A stretch of 64,000 bases of DNA, taken from assembly GCA_030280995.1 (NCBI GenBank), contig JASXTE010000015.1, positions 5,257,001 to 5,321,000 of the forward strand, written 5' to 3'. Position 1 is the stretch's first letter. Each line of letters starts with the position of its first letter. This DNA comes from Hemileia vastatrix. Its lineage: Eukaryota > Basidiomycota > Pucciniomycetes > Pucciniales > Zaghouaniaceae. Both the position numbers and the translations under genes were made by a program. Shown one piece after another: positions 58,306-64,000 of this stretch. Below the pieces are notes generated by a model that was not told the origin of the DNA, made no database searches, and saw only the letters and a list, made by a program, of their open reading frames with translations.

Positions 58306-58765
58306 GAAAAGTTGCTTTCAAACAACTTTGGTTTAAATTGTCTCTTACTTCCCCACCAGATTGCACCTGGTGGGGAAAATTGCTTTCATTTTAGAAACCA
58401 CAGTACCTTGAAGGGACTTTGGTTTCTCTGTGTGCATTTCACAGCTAGAAAAAAAAACTGGCTGTGCAATGCACTGCATGCAGCTGATTTCTAGTCAGCT
58501 GCATGAAATATGGAAGCGATTGTGCAACACACGTTTTATAGAGATTTGGACACCTCCCAGCCTAGTAAATTGGCTGGGAGGGTGGCAAATGTAAAAGCAA
58601 GCAACCAAAGTTGCTAAAAGCAACTTTGGTTGCCTGAAAGCAACATTTCAAGCCAGGTTTCACCTGGATAGAAGTACTTAATTAAAATTTAAGGGACCCA
58701 AGCCAATTTAAAAGGCTTGGATCATAAATTAAGGATTCCAAAAAGCAGCCAGTAGAAATCTGGCT
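58306..58765. repeat. Cluster of nine hairpins with different arms
   Basis: Inverted pairs in order: TTCCCCACCAG/CTGGTGGGGAA (58349-58377), AAACC/GGTTT (58396-58426, weak), CACAGC/GCTGTG (58440-58466), CATGCAGCTGA/TCAGCTGCATG (58477-58505), CCTCCCAGCC/GGCTGGGAGG (58553-58581), GCAACCAAAGTTGCT/AGCAACTTTGGTTGC (58601-58633, 3-nt loop), CCAGGT/ACCTGG (58653-58667), CCAAGCC/GGCTTGG (58698-58720) and AGCCAG/CTGGCT (58747-58765). An outer pair GTTGCTTTCA (58311) / TGAAAGCAAC (about 58634) encloses the first six. The block is clearly less AT-rich than its surroundings and has no gene. Confidence 0.88.
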
Positions 58766-59592
58766 TCAATAAAAAGTAAATTTTTTAATTAAAATACATA
58801 AATAAAAACATGTGTTCAAATAAGATATAAGAAGCTCTGCAGGCAGTTAAAAACAGCCTTTCATTGTTACACTTAGAAACAAAATCAAAAGTTGCATTCA
58901 GAAACATTGGTCATGTTTTGATATTTCGAGCCAAGTAAGATCAGGAAAAATGTTAAGGCAAAAAAATTGCACAATTAAAAATCTACCAATTTTATATGTG
59001 CGGAGTTTCATATTTAAGAAAAAGGTAGTGCACATTATAGTTCCCTTTAAAAAAATTCAAAAATGAAATAATTTTGACGAAATGTAAATTTAAATGTGAT
59101 GAGTGTATGTTTTTTAGCTACATGAAACATAGTAGCTAGAATTATGTGGCCTCAATTTTTTTTAGGTGTGAAATTTAGCATTCCACAAACCTTCATCTGT
59201 ACAACATGCAGTGAAGTAAATTCTAGCTGGAATTAGTATATGCATAGGAAAAAATGATCATACTACTTACAGTGCCTTGGAAACATTATTCTTGGAATTT
59301 AGATAAAGTTTATCATATGACTGGGAGAGCTGCATTTTTTTGAAAAATAGATTAGAGAAAATTCATGATAACCACATCTGTTTTCCACCAATTTTTTTTT
59401 TCTTTCTCTTTCTCACTTACCTTTTTCAAAAATTATTAATTATATTTTTGCTTTATCATTTTGAATTATTGGTACTATTTTCTTGACCTTATCTGATTAC
59501 CAGTAAGCAAATTTTTCTTGCTATTGCATTTCATATCATTTTGGTTCTTACTCTTTTTTACACTTTTGACAAGTTAATCTCACCACACAATA
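58766..59592. other. AT-rich spacer
   Basis: No gene or recognised element is seen between the hairpin cluster and the MITE. Confidence 0.4.
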
Positions 59593-59828
59593 TGGGGGGC
59601 GGACTTGCTAGCAAGTCCGCAACCTTGGACTCAAACTCACCACAGATTGAACACACATTGAGCTATTGACAAAGGAACCATACAATCAGGGATGAACACC
59701 ACTCAGCAGAACAGTTTTAGGTGGGTGTTCAAGTAGAGTTCAGTATGGGTTTAATATGAGTTCAGTCTGAGTTCCATCTGAGTTCGATCTGAGTTCAGGT
59801 TGGGGACTTGCTAGCAAGTCCACCCCCT
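59593..59828. mobile_element. MITE with hairpin termini, 236 bp
   Basis: Both ends carry GGGGG followed by a perfect palindrome GGACTTGCTAGCAAGTCC (about 59601-59618 and 59804-59821), with ATA flanking on both sides (59590-59592 and 59829-59831). The interior has several GAGTTC(A/C)(G/A)TCTGA-like repeats. AGGGGG-type ends plus a 3-bp AT-rich target duplication suggest a Harbinger-mobilised MITE. A partial copy lies at 15600-15709. Confidence 0.88.
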
Positions 59829-59831
59829 ATA

Positions 59832-60767
59832 TTGCGTAGTGTCTAATGATTCTAATTCTGAATTTCTTTTTAAGGTATCTTTTACTGTACCCTTTCATAT
59901 TATTATCAAAAAATTCTTTTTTAGTTAACTAAAAGTTTTTTATTTGTTTTTAAATTTACTATTCTTTATTCCTTATCATAAATGTTCAATTTATTTATCT
60001 AACTATTTATTTTTTAAAACAGTGATTATAAAATAAATTTTATAATTCATTTTGATCAATCAGCTACAAATGGAAGAAGATTTGATAGACACATAAGTTC
60101 ATGTTTTTCTTATCATTTTTCTATATTTCTTTAATACTATCTCAACCATTATATTATTAATATGAAAAGTAAAACATCATCTTGTACTTGCTGAAAAAAT
60201 AAAAGATAATGTTTTGCTTTTCATAATAATAATTAGATTGTTTGTACTTTACCTTTAATTTATTGATTTTTAAGTTGTTTCAAAGTCTCATACTTGCTGA
60301 AAGCATACAGGACAATGCTACAATTTAAAAATTAATAATTTATTGAAGTATAACTTTCTAAGTCAATATATTGGCCAGAGAAAGATTTTTCATTTTATAT
60401 AGGTGGATATGATAATTCTGTAAATTTTTTAATATTACTAGTGTGTTTAAATTATACTTTCATTATATTATTAATATTAAGTGTAGAGCCAAATCTCATA
60501 CTTGCTAAATGCATACAGGATAAAGCTATACTCTTTATATGTATAATTTAATAAATTATACCTTTGAAACACTTTCTTAATATTTGAAATAAAGAAAAAG
60601 TATATAAATTTACTAATATGTAGATATGCTAATTTTATATTTCTAATATTGAAGATACGATAAAGTTAAAAGTATCATTGACTGATAATGGAAATTCTGT
60701 TACTATTTTCTATTTTTTGATTTATTTTCTATTTCATATCAAAATTGAATTCTCTTAGGATCAAACC
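59832..60767. other. AT-rich sequence without a gene
   Basis: A motif CTCATACTTGCTGAAAGCATACAGGA recurs loosely: near 60188 as CTTGTACTTGCTGAAAAAAT, near 60288 as CTCATACTTGCTGAAAGCAT and near 60497 as CTCATACTTGCTAAATGCAT. This points to an old tandem repeat of about 100-200 bp. No coding sequence is supported. Confidence 0.45.
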
Positions 60768-61279
60768 ATAAATGAGTAACAATTTGAAAAAAAAACAGCC
60801 AGGGAAGAACTCTAACAATAGGTGGGCAAAAGACATTGCTACCGTAATGAAACTTGTAAAAGCTCTTGAAATGGATAAAAACAGGAAGATGCCACATTAC
60901 TATGCTTGATCTTATGCAAATAATATTACTGATTTCAATAATTATTACAATTTTTTCCTGGTTTTAGTATTTATAAACCAAAAGTTGTCTTAATACCTAA
61001 TTTTCTTGTAAAGACTTTTAAAATTGATGAGTTTAAAGGTCTAGATATGTTAGAAACTACAGTGCAATGTTTTAATGATCTTTCTTAATGTGAGCATAAA
61101 ATTACAAATAAAAGTTATCATCAAGATCTGGTGGGTTTAGAAAAATGTTTGGTGGTGGCTTTATTTTAGATAGGAATAAATCATTATATATTTGTAAGTA
61201 TCGCTTTTTTTAATTTAAATACTGAATTTTTGAATGCTTTTCTTTGCAGATGAATACACTGATGATATTTTACACACGG
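60768..61279 (+). pseudogene. Decayed spliced gene fragment cut by an LTR
   Basis: ATG near 60771 opens MSNNLKKKQPGKNSNNRWAK and continues IATVMKLVKALEMDKNRKMP to a TGA near 60907. A second block at about 61008-61194 reads KTFKIDEFKGLDMLETTVQ..NKSYHQDLVGLEKC with two in-frame stops. It ends at GTAAGTATCG, and TTTCTTTGCAG at about 61240-61250 is a matching acceptor followed by ATGAATACACTGATG. The next bases are cut by the LTR at 61280. I do not recognise the family; a Trp and basic/helical start could be a Myb- or MADF-like DNA-binding domain of a transposon, but this is weak. Confidence 0.45.
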
Positions 61280-62370
61280 CTTAGACAATCCTATATTACT
61301 AGCTTTAGGCCTTGACCAAGTGATTTGGAGAAAAACCAGAGAGAAAATCCCCTGTCCCTTTAGAAAAATAGAGTGAGATTTACTAGCTAAAGTAAGTTGG
61401 TTCCTGTTTGCTAAAGATCTTTTTTCAACACACTTGACTGCTTGATGAGCTAAGAAAGTATTCCCCAGACAGGCTACCAGACCAAAGAACTGAAATGTAG
61501 ACCAATATCCACACCAGAGAAAGAAAAGATACTTGATGTAGGGTGCATATCCACACCAGAGACAGCAATAATACTTGATATAGCTCGCAAGACTATACTA
61601 GAGAACCTGTTGCCAAAGTGAGTTAAATGAAGAACTAACCTTGTAACAAACACAGCCAATTGTGGCCAAAAAACAGTGAAAACTGAGTGAGGAACAAGGA
61701 TATCACCTCCCAATGGTTGTATGATAATTAAAGTTGCTCAAACTGTCTTATTCACTATGTAAACACAGACCACTATCTAAGAGCCCATGCACACCAACAA
61801 ATTTGGCACCTGTACCAGCCAAGTTGAATAAAAACCCTCCAGAAGCACTCCCCAACCTTCTAAAACAGAGGAGGGCAGGCCTCCCCATGTTGGAGCTGCT
61901 GGCTAAAGCAGCCTGGCCTCCCTGTAGCCAGAAAACCAATAAAAAACACCTAATCTACTTAGAAAAATTCACTACAACTACTAAAACCCTTAAAACATAA
62001 AATTACGCTATAACAACATTGTGACATGAAATATAGAGCTATATTAGCCCTATCTAATGGTACTAATCAATTAAAACTAAGACTTAAGGTTATCCCATAA
62101 AACACAAAAAACAAAATTAAACAGCTATCTTTTGAAAATGAAAAATGATGAAATGACCCCTTAAAACTTAGAATATGAAAAATATTAACAAGACATGAAA
62201 TATAGAGAAAAACCAGGGCTATTCAATTAAAGTACCCACATACCTGCAGTCCCAATATTCATGGAATAAAACCAGAAAAACACCCAATTCTTCAACAGAT
62301 GCAAATTAACACATGCACAAACAGCGCCAAACAACACAAAAAAGGCCCCTGCCAATTTTGGAAGACCACA
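61280..62370 (-). repeat. LTR of the TGTAGACAATCC family, long form
   Basis: About 1.09 kb that matches the solo LTR at 47746-48839 from TAGACAATCCTAT to GAAGACCACA. No target duplication is visible, so it may be one LTR of a rearranged element. Open frames inside (61474-61713, 61734-62000) are not genes. Confidence 0.82.
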
Positions 62371-62506
62371 TACTCCCTCCAATTAAGAATTTCCACATTC
62401 TTTCTTCATAAAACCACCATGTTCAACCTTTTTCCCAAATCTGCCTCTGAAATGGGTCCTTTCCAATACTGCATTGACAATAATCTAATCTGAACCATCA
62501 CACCGT
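62371..62506. other. Short spacer between two LTRs of one family
   Basis: Sequence between the minus-oriented long LTR and the plus-oriented short LTR. Nothing recognised. Confidence 0.4.
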
Positions 62507-62814
62507 TGTGGTGATCCAAACTTGGGTAGGCCTTTGGAGTGCATTTTTGGGGGTATTTGGTATGTAGGGTGTTATTGGGGTTATGGTGTTATTAGTGGAT
62601 TTTTTCAACTCTTTCTGGTAGTCTTTCTGGGACTATTATCTTCACTTTTAAAGAGGTCAAGAGTGTTTAATTAGAGGGTCTAGAAAAAAGATCTCCAATA
62701 TGCTGCAACAGGTAAATCTCACTTGTTTTTCTAAAGGGACAGGGGTTATTCTTTCTGGTTTTACTCCAACTCCCTTGGTCAAAGCCTATAGCTAGTACTA
62801 AAGGATTGTCTACA
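62507..62814 (+). repeat. LTR of the same family, short form, plus orientation
   Basis: It begins TGTGGTGATCCAAACTTGGG and ends AGGATTGTCTACA. The first 30 and last 90 bases match the reverse complement of the long LTR (TGTGGTCTTCC..GGATTGTCTACA), but it is only 308 bp, so the two forms share ends and differ in the middle. What follows looks like the internal region of an element continuing beyond the window. Confidence 0.65.
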
Positions 62815-63180
62815 ACGTCTGTCCATCCATACAGAAAGTCCTGTGATGTCTGTCACTCCAGAAAGAAGACCTGCTACAGACCTGGTCCATTAACTTCTGC
62901 AACAGCTTCACCTCCACCTCAACCTGGTCCATCTTCTACAAGCATCAAAAGATCTGGGCCATCCATCTTGATTCACAGATTAATCAAAAATCTACACTAT
63001 TCCCAGAAGAGTGCCAAAACCACTAAAACAACAAGTTCTACCATCCCTGCTCCTTCTGATGGTAAAAAGTTCCATTTCTTCTTTCCACTTTATAAAACTG
63101 ATGACTTCTCAGTTCCTTCATTTTCTGAAAGTGATGATAGCAATGTAGGATCCATTGAACCACCAACACCAAACCACTAG
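62806..63180 (+). CDS. Leader open frame with half of a zinc-cluster motif
   Basis: A 124-codon open frame that starts at an alternative codon in the last bases of the LTR; no ATG is used at that point, so the true start is uncertain. Near its N-terminus is CDVCHSRKKTC, spaced C-x2-C-x6-C exactly as the first half of a fungal Zn(II)2Cys6 cluster, but the second cysteine set is absent. The rest is Pro/Ser/Thr-rich (ASPPPQPGPSSTS) and then acidic (FSESDDSNVGSIEPP). Its position right after an LTR suggests it belongs to the element leader or an accessory gene. It may be non-coding. Confidence 0.35.
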   Translation: MSTTSVHPYRKSCDVCHSRKKTCYRPGPLTSATASPPPQPGPSSTSIKRSGPSILIHRLIKNLHYSQKSAKTTKTTSSTIPAPSDGKKFHFFFPLYKTDDFSVPSFSESDDSNVGSIEPPTPNH

Positions 63181-63428
63181 CCAACAATTAAGGCCAAGTT
63201 CAAACAACACACATCTCAACAGAAACACCTTCTGCTAAACTACTTCCAATCCACTCCTGCTAGAGATCCACAGGAAATTGAGAACAGATAACCTCATTCA
63301 TCAGTTCAAGTCTAATTCTGAACACCTCATTTCATCTCTTGATTCCCTCTGTAATTCCACTAGTACTTGAGCTTGATTCAGAAAAGAAAAATTGACCACA
63401 CCCTCTATAGGAGGTAACCACAAACAAC

Positions 63429-63808
63429 CCTCAGTTTTAAGTCTTGGGGGACCATCCTCATTTTATAGTCTTGGGAACCTCAAAAACCCTCAGTTTAAAG
63501 TCTTGGGGGACTCAAAAACCTAAATCATAAACCCAGAACCAGAGATCAACCACATAAAGACACAGAGAAAAAACTAACATTCTGGGGTAATTGGGAATAG
63601 AGCTGCCAGCCCATCAATTACCCTCAAACTTTCCTTTGCTGAATTAAGTGGTTCCCCCTGTGAATACCCTCCACCAATCTTTCAAACCCCTTCCAACAAC
63701 AAAACCCATACCTCAGTTTATAGTCTTGGGGGACTACACAATCAAACAATCCTCAGTTTAAAGTCTTGGGGGACTAAAACAGTGTTCAGTTTAAAGTCTT
63801 GATGGACT
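63429..63808 (+). repeat. Iterated 25-bp motif
   Basis: Six copies of a motif like AGTTTAAAGTCTTGGGGGAC occur at 63429-63453, 63456-63480, 63488-63512, 63711-63735, 63751-63775 and 63784-63808, all in the same orientation, with irregular spacing (27 to 223 bp between starts). They lie in the apparent leader between the LTR at 62507-62814 and the ATG at 63961. Confidence 0.85.
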
Positions 63809-63960
63809 ACCAGAATTTTGCATAAAATAGACCCAGCCAATTTTATACAGAATACACCTACAGCCAACCTGCTGAACTTCCACCTTCACTTCATCATCTA
63901 CCCATCACTTACAAAAATCTCCTTCTTATCTCTTTCCATCATCTTTTTGCACCACAGATC

Positions 63961-64000
63961 ATGGCTGGATCTCCTGATGTTGACCCCTCCAATCTTCCTT
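63961..64000 (+). CDS. Start of a reading frame running off the window, possibly gag
   Basis: The ATG at 63961 opens MAGSPDVDPSNLP with no stop before the window edge. It stands about 1.1 kb after the LTR at 62507-62814, and its Ser/Pro-rich start recalls the gag relic at 50688 (MSSTSGSG). Only 13 codons are visible, so this is a position-based guess. Confidence 0.3.
   Translation, partial: MAGSPDVDPSNLP

Noticed and set aside
61734..62000. 88-aa and 79-aa frames in the long LTR (61474-62000)
   Set aside because: They lie inside an LTR and the copy at 47746-48839 does not keep the frames.

Overview
This 64 kb window looks like a repeat-dominated part of an AT-rich fungal genome. Two observations point to a fungus: the supported multi-exon genes have short introns (57-70 bp where measured in transposon genes, GT..AG), and the Ty3/gypsy element is a chromovirus with a C-terminal chromodomain. 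A large-genome basidiomycete such as a rust would fit the AT content and transposon load, but that is inference; no marker gene is present to prove it. I see only one intact gene that is not obviously transposon-derived (19673-20710, minus strand, four exons, 237 aa, no recognised domain).

Layout. 1-6527: 3' part of a decayed chromovirus (gypsy A, plus strand), gag-pol plus 3' LTR. 6528-12800: AT-rich sequence, an 870-bp tandem duplication, decayed minus-strand coding sequence of unknown nature, and a long G/A-only-like purine tract. 12825-17460: a complete PIF/Harbinger DNA transposon with 3-bp target duplication, an intact three-exon SANT/Myb-like gene and a transposase broken by one stop codon. 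It sits inside an older, related Harbinger relic (about 12745-19182). 19673-20710: the putative host gene. 21701-27392: an AGGGGG-ended MITE split by a nearly complete copia element (copia-1, 21807-27294). 27637-31512: a second copia element (copia-2) with 147-bp LTRs and no gag, inserted in a roughly 180-200 bp tandem repeat. 31935-32133: an uninterrupted copy of the split MITE.

32680-49545 is the most striking part: a satellite of about 610-bp units. Eleven near-perfect 36-46 bp palindromes are visible, one per unit. The array is interrupted by a full-length chromovirus (gypsy B, 35514-44351, minus strand) and by a 1.1-kb solo LTR (47746-48839); on both sides the satellite resumes at the base where it broke off.

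50470-52070: relic of another LTR element with gag only. 52250-58300: very AT-rich, gene-free. 58306-58765: a cluster of nine stem-loops with different arms. 59593-59828: a hairpin-ended MITE. 60768-61279: a decayed spliced gene fragment cut by an LTR. 61280-64000: LTRs of one family in both orientations, then the leader and first codons of an element running off the window.

How the parts relate. Copia-1 cut a MITE, copia-2 cut a tandem repeat, gypsy B and a solo LTR cut the satellite, and one Harbinger cut another, so relative ages can be read directly. Three integrases have each lost a catalytic acidic residue through what reads as a G-to-A change. The MITE ends AGGGGGTATCAAAGTT match the surviving end of the older Harbinger relic, suggesting that lineage once mobilised them.
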